From NCBI RefSeq assembly GCF_036898095.1, contig NC_090744.1, positions 13,297,143 to 13,361,142 of the forward strand: a stretch of 64,000 bases of DNA, given 5' to 3'. Of this stretch, positions 11,741 to 23,875 are shown piece after piece. Origin of the DNA: Palaemon carinicauda (Eukaryota > Arthropoda > Malacostraca > Decapoda > Palaemonidae). A program made the position numbers and the translations under genes. The stretch's first letter is position 1, and each line of letters opens with the position of its first letter. The notes beneath the pieces were generated by a model. It was not told the DNA's origin. It saw nothing but the letters and a program-made list of their open reading frames with translations, and searched no databases.

Positions 11741-11971
11741 TCAGTTTTGGCAACCTATTGTGGTCAGTTTGGACTTCTTAAACTCTTCTTTTATGTGCAT
11801 TGCCCTACCTATAAATGCAGCCAGATCCCTGCTAGGATTTTTCAGCGTACCTAATCTTATGTCTACATTATTTAGCTGTCCTAATCTTGGGCATAGAAAT
11901 AAATGTTCAGTAGTATCTTCTTCGTCTTTGCACAAGTCACACAAATTATCTTCATCCATTATAGAGTACAC
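11741..11971 (-). pseudogene. LINE C-terminal zinc-knuckle fragment
   Basis: The 76-residue minus-strand frame contains CDLCKDEEDTTEHLFLC, a C-x2-C-x8-H-x4-C pattern. This pattern is typical of the zf-RVT domain at the end of some non-LTR retrotransposon proteins. The frame then runs through a short hydrophobic tail. No RT is found next to it, so I read it as a relic inserted in the array. A small host zinc protein is less likely. Confidence 0.5.
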
Positions 11972-13068
11972 TACAATTTTTCATTTATGGCTGGCAAAAT
12001 TTCATAGCGTAGCTTATTGTTCAATCTACGTACACATGAAAGAACAATATCAAAATCAACCAATTTTGATTAAATGTGCATTATATTATGAATAAATGAC
12101 CAATAGAACATCAAAATATGATTTATAATCCACATGTAAGAGATTAGTAATTCCAGTGCAACAGGAAACAATTGTGTTGAAAAGTGTATGCATAATTATT
12201 ATATAAAGCACATTCATAGTACAATATACATTAATGTATTTGCTTTCCTTCATACGTTATTATATGTCTGAGATATTTAAAATGGGTTCCATAAGTTAGC
12301 ATAGCATTTCATAAGCCCCAGTGTTAAGCTCGTCTAGTGGGAAGGTTATGTGCTGTGATTAGTTGCTTTGATAATGACGTCATTAACTATCGAGCTCATA
12401 ATTGGTTCTTGATTGATGACGTCGTTATCCATAACACTCGTTGTAATTACTTAAATACAGAAAGGAGAAGGGTGCATGTATTATAAATGTAAGAATACTT
12501 TAATTAAATGTCTTTAAATTAAACAAAAATAGTTTAACAAATGCTGTTTTCTGCGTATATGGTATTACAAGATATTCTCGCCTTATGCATTTATACCGGG
12601 AAATATCTGTTGTCTCATTGGCTGGTTGTATGTGACGTCAGACACTCGTATTCTTGAATAAAAAATCTATACGTACTTTAGATTAACTAGAGCTTCAAAA
12701 ATTAAATTTTACAAAAAATAATCTTAGTGATATTATCATTTTTTAAATAAAATAAATGAGGAATCTTATCAAAGGCCGTAAATTAGATAAACAAGTCATT
12801 TTTGAAGGAATGATTGACTAACTTTCTGGCTACGATGTTCTATGCGTGTGTTCGTTTGTGCGTGAACGAAGGTGATAACCAATCACAGCTGAGGAAGATG
12901 TAACCAATCAGAGGACTGGAATGTACCACCCAGAGTTACGGGGACTTATTGGTAGGATGAAAAACGTCATTAACTAGAGCGGTTGCCTGAAATGGCTCCC
13001 GTGAATCTGAATTTTTCGTCAACAGCAGCCCATAAGTCATAGGAACCCTCTCGTCCTATGCTTTTTTA

Positions 13069-13137
13069 GCGGGAAATATCTGTCGTCTCATTGGCTAATA
13101 CGTCCTCTGCTATGATTGGTAGTTGTATGTGACGTCA
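13069..13137 (+). promoter_or_regulatory. Module: E2F-like box, two inverted CCAAT boxes, CRE (example copy)
   Basis: GCGGGAAA (13069), ATTGG, ATTGG and TGACGTCA (13130) occur within 70 bp. The same order recurs at 13817-13885, 14592-14660 and 15118-15183 (one CCAAT box is eroded in the last). A variant copy starts at about 12598 and ends at 12640. The sites match consensus binding sites for E2F, NF-Y and ATF/CREB; their use here is inference. Confidence 0.5.
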
Positions 13138-15610
13138 GGTAATAGTATTTTATGAATGAATTCGATTAGGTAGGAGTGAAATACCTATACGTATTGCAAA
13201 TAAATTAGGTCTTATAAATTATATTTTTTCATCAAACCAAACGTATGATAGAACTAATTTACTATCCAAATAGATAATGAATCTTGTTCAATTGCTTAAG
13301 CTGAATAAATAAGTATTTTTGAAGGAATAATTAATCTGCGATTTGGCTACGATGTTAAACGATGTTACCTAGGGGTAAAACAAAAACTATACGTATTTTA
13401 GATTAACTAGGGCTTCAAAAATTAAATTCTACAAAAAATAATCTTAAGTATATTATTATTTTTAAAATAAAATAAATAAAGATTCTTATAAAAGGTCGTA
13501 AGTTAGATAAATAAGTTATATTTGAAGGCATAATTGACTAACTTTCTGGCTACGATGTTCTATGCATGTGTTCGTTTGTGCGTGAAACGAAGGCAATAAC
13601 CAATCACAGCTGAGGAAGATATAGCCAATCAGAGGACTGGAATGTACCACCAAGAGTAACGGGAGCTTATGAGTTGCTGTTGGAGGAACCTGGCCAATTA
13701 CCCGTAAATTTACATTAAAACGCTTATGAAAACAAAATAGGATGAAATAAACGTCATTAGCTATTGTCAACAGCAGCTCATAAGTCGGAGGAACCCTCTC
13801 GCCTTATGCATTTTTAGCGGGAAATATCTGTCGTCTCATTGGCTGATACGTCCTCTGCTGTGATTGGTGGTTGTATGTGACGTCAGGTAATAGTATTTTA
13901 TGAATGAATTCGATTTGGTAGGAGTGAAATACCTATACGTATTGCAAATAAATTAGGTCTTATAAATCATACTTTTTCATAAAAACAAACGTATGATAAA
14001 ACTAATTTACTATCCAAATAGATAATGAATCTTGTCCAATTGCTTAAGCTGAATAAATACGTATTTTTGAAGGAATAATTAATCTACGATTTGGCTACGA
14101 TGTTACCTAGGGTTAAAAAAAACTATACGTAATATAGATTAACTAGAGCTTCAAAAATTAAATTTCACAAAAAATAATCTTAGTCATATTATTAATTTTT
14201 CAATAAAATAAATAAAAAATCTTATTAAAGGTTGTAAGTTAGATAAACAAGTCATATTTGAAGGAATAATCGACTGACTTTCTGGCTACGATGTTCTATG
14301 CGTTTGTTCGTTTGTGCGTGAAACGAAAGCAATAACCAATCACAACTGAGGAAGAAGTAGCCAATCAGAGGACTGGAATGTACCACCACGAGTAACGGGG
14401 ACTTATGAGTTGCTGTTGGAGGAACCTGCCCAATTACTCGTAAATTTACATTAAAACGCTTATGAAAACAAAATAGGATGAAATAAACGTCATTAGCTAG
14501 AGCGTTTACCCGAAATTGCTCCCGTGAAGCTGATTTTTTTGTCAACAGCAGCTCATAAGTCGGAGGAACCCTCTCGTCTTGTGCATTTTTAGCGGGAAAT
14601 ATCTGTCGTCTCATTGGCTGAAACGTTCTCTGTTGTGATTGGTTGTAGTATGTGACGTCAGGCAATAGTATTTTTATGAATGAATTCGACTCGGTTGGAG
14701 CGAAGTATCTATATGTATTGCAGATAAATTAGGACTGATAAATTAAAGTTTATAGTAAAAATAAACTTCTAATATGATTAACTTACTAATAAAATAGATA
14801 ATAAATCTTGTTCGAATGCTTAAGCTGATTAAATACGTCTTTTTAGAAGAAATAATGAACTAGGTTCTGGCTACGATGTTTACCTTGTATTTGGGAGTTT
14901 GTAAACAGAAATAACAACCAATCACAGCTGAGAAGATACAGCCAATCAGAGGGCTGGATTATCCCACCAAGAGAGCGTTTCTGCGATTTATGAGCTGTTG
15001 CTCGAGAAATCAGTTACTTATTTATTACATTAAAAGTTCAAATGCTTTGACATTATTTACTCGCTCGCCAACAGCAACCATAATCCAGAGGAATCCTCTC
15101 ACCTATATGTATATTTAGCGGGAAATATCTGTTGTCTCTGAATGATTCGTCCTCTGCTGTGATTGGTGGTATTTATGACGTCATAGAACTATTTTTATGA
15201 ATAAAATTACGTCTCAGACCTAGGAAGGGGGAAAAACCTATACGTATATCAGAAGAATTAGGACTTCGATAATTAGATTTTATAAAAAAAATACCATTGT
15301 AAACGGTAGTACTTCTTTAGCTAAACAAATAAAGGCTCTTATCAAGGCTGTAAGTTGAATAAATACGTCAAATTCGAAAGAATAGCAGACTGTTTCTGGC
15401 TACGATGTCTAGTAATGAGAGGCGGGGCTGAAGATTTATTATTTTATGGGAAATTAGAGATAGTCATTATAAGATGTTTTTTATCACAATGTATCAAAAG
15501 GATACAGTTTAGAGACTAAATCAGTGTTTTTATTAAGAAAATACGTTTTAGTGACGTCATGAATAGTAGGATGCATTTTACAGATTGCTTAAATGACTGA
15601 ATAATTTTGT

Positions 15611-16389
15611 TTGCTGGTTTGAAGTGTTTCAAATCGCTAATGATGAATATTCAATAGATACTATTATTATAAAGAGCTTAGATAGTGAAGGAACTACCAA
15701 ACTTTAAATCATATTTTGTAGAATTTCAAGTAAACTTTGATTACTTAAAGGAATAGATGACTGTTTTGGTTACAATGTTTGTGTGTGTGAAGCTGTAGCA
15801 TATAATTTAAGCAAACATCAAACAGATAATGAAAAAAGTAGATTAACTTCTGATCTGAAAAATACTCCAGCTGGTGTTGTAATATTGACATTAGTAGCCT
15901 ATAATTTGATATTCAAATAAACTATATAGTTAGATTAGCGTGAACTAATAAGGTTAATATTTACTAATAACTAGAGGGAGCTCTAAAATTTAGGAGTAAA
16001 AAGTAGCTGGATTTCTTTTTAAGGAACTCTAAAACTTGTAGAGATTAATGTCTCTCTTATATATAGTAAAAAATCTCGCTCAACGAGCTGTTTAAATTCA
16101 GTATAAATAATTATCTTTGTGTGCTATGAATGGGGTACTTTGGGGCAACCTATAGATCTACTTGCCGAGTCATCAACAGCCATTGCCTGGCCCTCTCTGG
16201 TCCTAACTTGAGTGGAGAGGGGGCTTAGTGCACATCATATGTATATAGGATGTGTCTCTAAGGCATTGTCCTCCCACAGTAGTGTCATTTTACATTGTCT
16301 GTCATTTTTAAAGAGCAAGTTATAAACACCCAAGAATCCTTCAAACATGACTTTAATATGCAAATATATTTTGACTTGTCACTGAAAAC
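15611..16389. other. Non-coding, possible short repeat at 16140-16330
   Basis: AT-rich sequence. The stretch 16140-16330 (with CATATGTATATAGG and GGCATTGTCCT) resembles a short interspersed repeat I recall from shrimp genomes, but I cannot confirm it. Confidence 0.3.
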
Positions 16390-18900
16390 TCCAGCAATTC
16401 AAGTTTTGATCTAGTCCATGATAATAATACTATAAGTGAAGCTACTCACAGGTCTGGTAATTGCTTGGACCTGTATGCACTGACTCCCCTGGCGTTGTTA
16501 CAAGTAAGGTTGGTTTTCCAGTCGGGACATCTGATCATGCCTTGGTTTTATTAGTAGTGAAGACTGAGCAGCCTGTCCCTGATGTATCATACTCTTGTAA
16601 AATTTACAGGATATCCCAAGCAGACTGGAATGGGATTTTGCATGATCTTTTGTGCTTGAATTGGTCACAATTATATAGTAGTGTACATCCTGTTGTCCCT
16701 TTGAATGAGAATCTAGTCAACATAATTGACAGGTGTATCCCTTCTCGTGTACTAAGGTACCAAGTGAAGGACAAATGTGGTTCAGTGATGATTGTAGACG
16801 GGCTTATTTGGGGAAGCAGGAGGCCCATCATCTTTGGAAAGGTAACAGATCAGATTTGACCTGGAATAACTATACTCAGCTTACAGCTTTTGCTCAGAGA
16901 GTTCATGCTTCAACTGAAAAGGAATACAATTTAACCATAAAAGAAACCCTTTCTGGTACAACTCAGGAACATAAATGGTGGTCTACCCTTAAATCTGCAC
17001 TCTTTGGTGTAGATGCAACTTAAACCAGATGGCTGTTACTCTGTCCAAAGGAAAAAGCAACCCTTTTGGCTGATGCTTTTTATAGTAAACAAAGTAATGA
17101 AAAACTTGAACTTCCTCATTCCTGTTTTCCTGAGGCTAAACTAACTAGTTTAGCTTTTCTATCTCGTGAAATTAAAGCTCTGTTGATGGACCTTGATGCT
17201 TATAGAGTTGTAGACCCAAATGGTATTTTTCCTTTGTTGTTTTTTTTATAAAGACTGCAGATTTCTTAGCTCCAAAGTTATCTGTTATTTTGCGCAGGTT
17301 AGCAAAAAGAGCTTCTAGCACTTGTTGGAGAATTAGTAATATTACTCTATGTAAATGTGTTTGCGGTAGCTCAAGTTTAACTGATTACCGCCCAATTTCC
17401 ATAACTCCCATATTATCTAAAGTTTTTGAATGTCCTCTGGTAAAACGTCTTAATAGGTTTGTTGAAGGTAATCATCTATTCCCTAGTCTGCAATTTGGTT
17501 TTCGTAAAGGCCTTGGAGCATGTGATGCCCTTCTTACAATCTCCAATGCTGTACAGAAATCCCTCGATTGTGGTCAGGAAGTTCGTATGATTGGCCTTGA
17601 TTTTAGTGCTACCTTTGACCTTGTTAATCATGAGGCCCTTGTTTTTAAACTCAAACAGTTGGGAGTGGGTGTTTCGTTTCTTATCATTATTATTGATTTT
17701 TTAAGTAATAGATCTCAAAGTTGTTGTTGATGAGCACCATAGTGAGTATAGGAATGTGATATCCAGTGTTCCACAGGGTAGTGTTCTTGGCCCATTACTT
17801 TTCATACTATATACACATGACATGTGGTTTGGCCTAGAAAACAAGTTTGTTGCATATGCAGATGATGCTACTCTCTCTGCATCAATTTCATCCCCTGAAT
17901 GTAGATCTGGGGTAGCTGAATCCCTTAATAGAGATCTAGCTAAAATTAGTGCATGGTGCAAATTACGGGGTATGAAGTTGAATCCTTACAAAACTTAAAG
18001 TATGATTGTAAGTAGGTCAAGGACAGTGGCTCCTCAACCTCCGGATCTCAGTATTGATAATGTTTCTTTAAGTTTGTACGACTTTAAAAATTCTAGGTGT
18101 GATTCTCGACAGCAAATTTACTTTTGAGAAACACATTAGGTTGTCTTCTTTAATTGCACTAAAAAATGGCTTATTGAGAAAGTCTTTCAATATTTTCAGT
18201 GATCAATCTATTCTGAAGAGTTTTAATTCTTTCATTCTACATTGCTTTGAGTAATGTTCTTCTGTCAGCTCTTCAGCTGCTGATTCTCATCTTAATTTGT
18301 TGGACAGAAACTTACGGTCTATAAAATTTCTTATTCCTGATCTACTGTAGATATTAATCTCTGGCACCGTCATTCAATTAGTTCATTATGCATGTTGCAC
18401 AAAATTGTTCATAATTCTGACCATCCTTTGCATTCAGATCTTCCTGGACAATTCCATCCTGTTCGTAATACTAGGCAGGCAGTTAATTCTATATACACAA
18501 TCATTTCTCCATCATGAGGCTCAATACTACACAGTATTTTAGAAGTTTTATGACAGCTGTTACCAAGTTGTGGAATGATCTTCCTAATCGGGTAGTTGAA
18601 TCAGTAGAACTTCAAAAGTTTAAAGTTGGAGCAAATGTTTTTATGTTGACCTGGCTGACAAGAGCCTTTTTATAGTTTATATATGACATATCTGTTTTTG
18701 ACGTTGTTAATAGTTTATATAGGACATATCTGTTTAGACGTTGTTACTGTTTTTCAAATGATTTATTGTTAATTTATTCTCATCATTTATTTATTTCCTT
18801 TCCTCACTGGGTATTTTTCCCTATAGGAGCTCTTGGGCTTATAGCATCTTGCTTTTCCAACTAGGGTTGTAGCTTGGCTAGTAATAATAATAATAATACC
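16390..18900 (+). mobile_element. Non-LTR retrotransposon (CR1/Jockey-like LINE), degenerate
   Basis: In order on the plus strand are the endonuclease C-terminus (SGNCLDL and GTSDHALV near 16450-16545), a linker, and RT with DYRPISITPILSKVFE near 17380. A SVPQGSVLGPLLFILY box lies near 17765 and the catalytic YADD at about 17854-17865. A tail follows with the family T2 3' end (18640-18900), which finishes in TAATAATAATAA. The frame is broken at least six times (for example near 16790, 17020, 17250, 17725 and 18000), so no intact protein is left. The 5' end is truncated inside the endonuclease. Confidence 0.85.
17290..17998 (+). pseudogene. LINE reverse transcriptase core
   Basis: Two frames (17290-17730 and 17756-17998) carry the RT fingers and palm. 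Conserved pieces are SLQFGFRKGLGACDA, the IGLDFSATFDLV region in which the usual acidic pair is partly lost, PQGSVLGPL and AYADDATL. The missing join near 17730-17756 is a frameshift. RT would act with the element endonuclease in target-primed reverse transcription; this copy cannot. Confidence 0.8.
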
Positions 18901-18904
18901 AATA

Positions 18905-20240
18905 GAGTATCCTACATGGTGCACTTACGGAATATTACTTACACAGATTGTTGGGGTTTCACTGAAGATTGCTGAATTACACCCTTACATTAGTAAGATG
19001 AGAAACAGCAAAAGAGAGACTGGCTATGGATCTAAGCTTCTACATGCATTAGTTCAAGCAGGTTGGAATAATCCAGCACTAGGCAGGGGAAATAGCAAGC
19101 ATATCATATATGAAATCTCAACAGAGGATTTCAGACACTGTAAGCAATCTATGCATTGGATAAAAATCAGTAAGTTCCTCTGCGATGAGGCAGTAATGAA
19201 TATCAGGCTACTCTGGAGAGATAAATGACAAGGAGCATAGACACTAAATTCTCTTCAGCCACTAGGAATGGTTTAAGGGTGGACTTTGATGACCAATGAA
19301 AATTTCTCCAAAGACACGAACATAGCAGTTTTGTGGGATAATTTCTTCACAGGATGTCAAACAGGAGAAACAGCGAACGAAATAAATCTACAGGTCCCAG
19401 CGGGAAGCCATTGAGTACGTGTTTGCGTACCCATAAATGCAGTGATGATTCAAGTGAAAACGCATTGACATGCTGAATCAAAAGCTATAACAGGATACTT
19501 CAGAACCCTCTGAGAAATCTAATTAAATTAGTGAAACATTGGAAAAATGAGATTCAAGGAGGCAGCACAGGAATGTAGATATCCCATACAAAAGGGGAGC
19601 AAAGGCAGTTCAACAAGGCAGGCATCAAGGGGGACGAGGAATCAGCTATGCCACAGTTAGAATAAGCAGCTATAATTACAATTTACCAGAAAAATAAGAG
19701 AGATGTGACAAAATCCAGCTACAAGGTAAAAGTGAAATGCGAGTTTTGTGCACCTGAGAGGCTGTGCCAATTTCTCTGCTAGCGTTGCGTTATGTTTTTA
19801 CTGCGGAAAAATCTGACAATTTGCAAACCATTATTATGGGGGAAAAAGTCACATGCCTAGCAAGGTCGCATTGGATGGTACAATAAGCACCATTTCTGAG
19901 AGTGATATTAGCGGCAACAGGCTAAAAAACTGAAGACGACGTCAGTGGCTGGGAGGTCTGATTGAGATGTGTCCAATGTTGTTGCTGCGCCATACATGCA
20001 ATTGACCATGAATGTTAGCTTCATTTATTAAAAGATAAAAAAGGTGCACATCAGAAATTGTAACTGATACTAAGGCTGAGGTATGCAATGCTGGGTCAGT
20101 ACAGGTACTGAGCCTGGAAATTGCTGTGAAAAATCTAAATACAGTAAATCAGAATTAGATTTCCAACATGCACCAGAAGGTCACAGGTGTGTACTGTAAT
20201 AGGATGTTGTCAGGTTAACACCGAGTGTAGCAGCTTGTCA
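18905..20240 (+). other. Possible BEL/Pao Gag relic; otherwise no gene
   Basis: Around 19735-19900 the plus strand has cysteine-rich fragments in several frames (VKCEFCAP, LCFYCGK, then NKHHF). They resemble the order of zinc-binding residues in BEL/Pao Gag. Stops and frame changes are frequent. The 76-residue frame at 18998-19228 is not recognised. Confidence 0.3.
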
Positions 20241-22115
20241 AAAAGTGAGTGTATGCATTTTGTCAATGGGACACACAATACTCTGATGCAGGTGTTGAGG
20301 TGCCAGTGATGGGAGATGAGAATGAGAGAGAGATTACAATAGATGAAGTGAGGAGAGCACTAGATGAAACGAGAGTAGGAAAAGCGTCTGGTATGGATAG
20401 TGTGAGAGCTGAGATGTTGAAGGAAGGGGGTGTGACTGTACTTGAATGGTTGGTGAGATTGTTTAATATGTGTTTTGTGTTGTCAATGGTACCAGTAGAT
20501 TGGGTTTGTGCATGTTTTGTACCACTATATACTGTAAGGGTAAGGGAGATGTGCATGAGTGTTGTAATTCAAGAGGTATTAGTTTGTTAAGCGTAGTTGG
20601 AAAAGTGTATGGTAGAGTAATGATTAATAGGATCAAGGATAAAACAAAGAATGCAATCTTAGAAATACAGGGTGGTTTTAGAAGAGGTAGGGGTTGTATG
20701 AATCAGATTTTTACAGTTAGGCAGATATGCGAGAAATATTTAGCAAAAGGTAAGGAGGTGTATGTTGCGTTTATGGATCTGGAGAAAGCGTATGATAGAG
20801 TTGATAGGGAAGCAATGTGGAATGTGATGAGGTTATATGGAGTTGGTGGAAGGTTGTTGCAAGCAGTGAAAAGTTTCTACAAAGGTAGTAAAGCATGTGT
20901 TAGGATAGGAAATGAAGTGAGTGATTGGTTTCCGGTGAGAGTGGGGCTGAGACAGGGATGTGTGATGTCGCCGTGGTTGTTTAACTTGTATGTTGATGGA
21001 GTGGTGAGAGCGGTGAATGCTCGAGTGCTTGGACGAGGATTAAAACTGGTAGACGAGAATGACCATGAATGGGAGGTAAATCAGTTGTTGTTTGCAGATG
21101 ATACTGTACTGGTTGCAGACACAGAAGAGAAGCTTGGCAGATTAGTGACAGAAATTGGAAGTGTGTGAGAGGAGGTTGAGAGTTAATGTGGGTAAGAGTA
21201 AGGTTATGAGATGTACGAGAAGGGAAGGTGGTGCAAGGTTGAATGTCATGTTGAATGGAGAGTTACTTGAGGAGGTGGATCAGTTTAAGTACTTGGGGTC
21301 TGTTGTTGCAGCAAATGGTGGAGTGGAAGCAGATGTACGTTAGAGAGTGAATGAAGGTTGCAAAGTGTTGGGGGCAGTTAAGGGAGTAGTAAAAAATAGA
21401 GGGTTGGGCATGAATGTAAAGTGAGTTCTATATGAGAAAGTGATTGTACCAACTGTGATGTATGGATCAGAGTTGTGGGGAATGAAAGTGATGGAGAGAC
21501 AGAAATTGAATGTGTTTGAGATGAAGTGTCTAAGGAGTATGGCTGGTGTATCTCGAGTAGATAGGGTTAGGAACGAAGTGGTGAGAGTGAGAACGGGTGT
21601 AAGAAATGAGTTAGCAGCTAGAGTGGATATGAATGTGTTGAGGTGGTTTGGCCGTGTTGAGAGAATGGAAAATGGCTGTCTGCTAAAGAAGGTGATGAAT
21701 GCAAGAGTTGATGGGAGAAGTACAAGAGGAAGGCCAAGGTTTGGGTGGATGGATGGAGTGAAGGAAGCTCTGGGTGATAGGAGGATAGATGTGAGAGAGC
21801 GTGCTAGAAATAGGAATGAATGGCGAGCGATTGTGACGCAGTTTCGGTAGGCCCTGCTGCTGCCTCCGATGCCTTAGATGACCGCGGAGGTAGCAGCAGT
21901 AGGGGATTCAGCATTATGAAGCTTCATCTGTGGTGGATAATGTGGGAGGGTGGGCTGTGGCACCCTAGCAGTACCAGCTGAACTCGGTTGAGTCCCTTGT
22001 CGGGCTGGGAGGAACGTAGAGAGTAGAGGTCCCCCCCTTTTTTTTTTTTGTTTCATTTGTTGATGTCGGCTACCCCCCAACATTGGGGGAAGTGCCTTGG
22101 TATATGTACGTATGT
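20240..22115 (+). mobile_element. Non-LTR retrotransposon (LINE, family T1), 5'-truncated
   Basis: This LINE retains the RT domain, C-terminal region and 3' tail. RT pieces are GKASGMDSVRAEMLKE (20385), MDLEKAYDRVD (20775), GLRQGCVMSPWLFNLY (20945) and the catalytic FADD near 21095. The C-terminal part has YGSELWG and LRWFGRVERM. The 3' region (21852-22115) has GGTAGCAGCAG, a poly-T stretch and GGTAGCC-like words reading into TATGTATG. It is broken by a frameshift near 20530 and by stops near 21167, 21342 and 21421. The clade is not certain; RTE-like is my best guess. Confidence 0.82.
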
Positions 22116-22290
22116 ATATCTATTTTAACGTTGTTGATGTTTTTAGAATGATTTATTGTTAATTTGTTCTCATCATTTATTTATTTCCTTTCCTCACTGG
22201 GGTATTTTTCCCTATTGGAGCCCTTGGGCTTATAGCATTTTGCTTTTCCAACTAGGGCTGCTGCTTGGCTAGTAATAATAATAATAATTA
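22116..22290 (+). repeat. LINE 3' tail fragment (family T2)
   Basis: Same 3' end as the LINE at 16390-18900 (CTTGGGCTTATAGCATTTTGC, ending in TAATAATAATAAT), joined directly behind the T1 LINE. Confidence 0.8.
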
Positions 22291-22299
22291 TTAGTGTCT

Positions 22300-23260
22300 G
22301 TAACTGATAATACACTCCAATTCTCACATCTCTTGCCTGACTATTTCTGCCTGTTTCTGTATCTACAAGCTGTCCTATTTTCTATTACTCTCACACAACA
22401 TTTTTATCTTTTATTATAACGATATCACCGACTTGTATGTTTCTCTTTTCCGAGTGCCACTTTCACCATACAATGAGTGTGAAGATATCTCTCTGCCGCT
22501 TACTCCAATAAATGTTGACAACATTTTGTATAAAGTTTAAACACTTCTTAGTGTCACCTGAAGTAGACCATGAAACAGATGGTACTCTATTTCATGCTGT
22601 ACCCAAAAGTAAATAGTTTGGACACAATGGTCCTAATTCCACATCTATACCAGGTTTTAATCCAATAGGCTTGCCATTCATTAAGTCTGGTATTTCAAAA
22701 AAAGTTCTGTAAATCACATAAATATTAAAATAGTAGCCCCTACGAGCAATAACAGAAACCTTTTTTCAGTTAACTAATGCCTCACACCGTTTGGCCATAC
22801 AGCATTTGCTGAACGAATAAATTTCCATTTCAAGCCTTCTTTTGCTCCAAATTCAGTGACCTCATGCATGTCCCATTGTTGTGAATGGCACTCTTCAGGT
22901 CTTTATTTGCCAATACTATTTGTGAGCTTCAATCAGTGCACAGTATCAGGATAGGTATGAACAGTTGTGAATCTTCTGAAACACATTAAAAGACTGTTAT
23001 ATTCATCAACAACATCAATGTACAGGCCTCATGTGACAATATAATTGAATATATCCCCATAGGCCTTCCCAGTTGTTCTTTTCTTTACATTATCTTTGAT
23101 TTGAAAAGGTCCAAATGTCCGAATCTTTGTGAGTTGGGGACCTTTACTCATGAAACATACCAAGCTTATGCGTTAGTTTTGCCTTAACAGTTCTCCTCTG
23201 TTGTTTTGCCTTCTTCTGTGCCTCCAGTAACATCCCAGCAATGTTGTCCTCTCCAGTAGA
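22300..23260 (-). pseudogene. BEL/Pao integrase C-terminal relic
   Basis: Reading the minus strand, 22480-22660 gives ELGPLCPNYLLLGTA, then KKCLNFIQNVVNIYW and KWHSEKRN. After that, in other frames, comes a VGDIVIIKD-like segment (22400-22440). This order matches the end of BEL/Pao integrases (the DUF5641 region). Upstream, 22780-23260 shows weaker integrase-like sequence with many stops. It is a dead copy with no LTR recognised. Confidence 0.6.
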
Positions 23261-23875
23261 GCTGCCCTTTTTACCTGTCATGTTGAGTACTGTTGAAATG
23301 CTTGCTTGGATACCACATAAACTCGGGTTGTCTCAATAAAAACTTTATTTCGACCTGTAAGAATTACAGTATAACAAGTCAATAAAACATACCAACACCA
23401 CAAACAATTTACTTATCAATACAGCAGAAACATGGGTAATCACCACATAACATAAACATATATAAACTCACACCAATAATTATAAGAATAATCATTATCA
23501 TGTCATTACACAATCACCATTACCACCAAGTCGGTACATAAGTAACAATTAACTAAAAAAGTCACTTACGACAAAGCCCCATCTCTGATACTTATCAGAA
23601 ATATCTTGTAACAAACGTCAAGTAATTTCTCCCATCATCTGTAGCATTAACACATATCCTTAAAGAACACAAGTTACATGTCAACACCATTTTGGATAGC
23701 AAGAGGAATGCACAGTTGCACTTCTCGCTAACAACACACGAAAACCCAGTAATGTGTACAACCTCCATCGGCTTCACAGTGGATTCGTTGATAGTCACAC
23801 CACAACCAACCAACACCACAATTATATGCACACACTTTACTAAACTTGAAAGTTATGACAAAGAAGAAAATATAT
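23261..23875. other. Non-coding, no feature seen
   Basis: AT-rich sequence between the BEL/Pao relic and the T2 tail. The short frames here look accidental. Confidence 0.4.

Larger units (their letters stand above)
11040..15610. repeat. Diverged tandem array rich in CRE, CCAAT and E2F-like sites
   Basis: The array has related units. The phrase GGCTACGATGTTC recurs at about 12829, 13549 and 14285 (spacings about 720 and 735 bp), with shorter related units to 15410. An older pair (about 11060-11345 and 12350-12600) has the same order of words 1.29 kb apart. Perfect TGACGTCA occurs at 11129, 11171, 11338, 11380, 11598, 12375, 12633, 13130, 13878, 14653, 15176 and 15552, with near misses at 11410 and 12416. 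No long coding frame explains the array. Whether the sites act in regulation is unknown. Confidence 0.8.

Noticed and set aside
13516..14665. Two similar minus-strand frames (84 and 137 codons) as a gene family
   Set aside because: They are copies of the same non-coding array unit read in one frame; similarity follows from the tandem repeat and the frames contain the CRE/CCAAT words.
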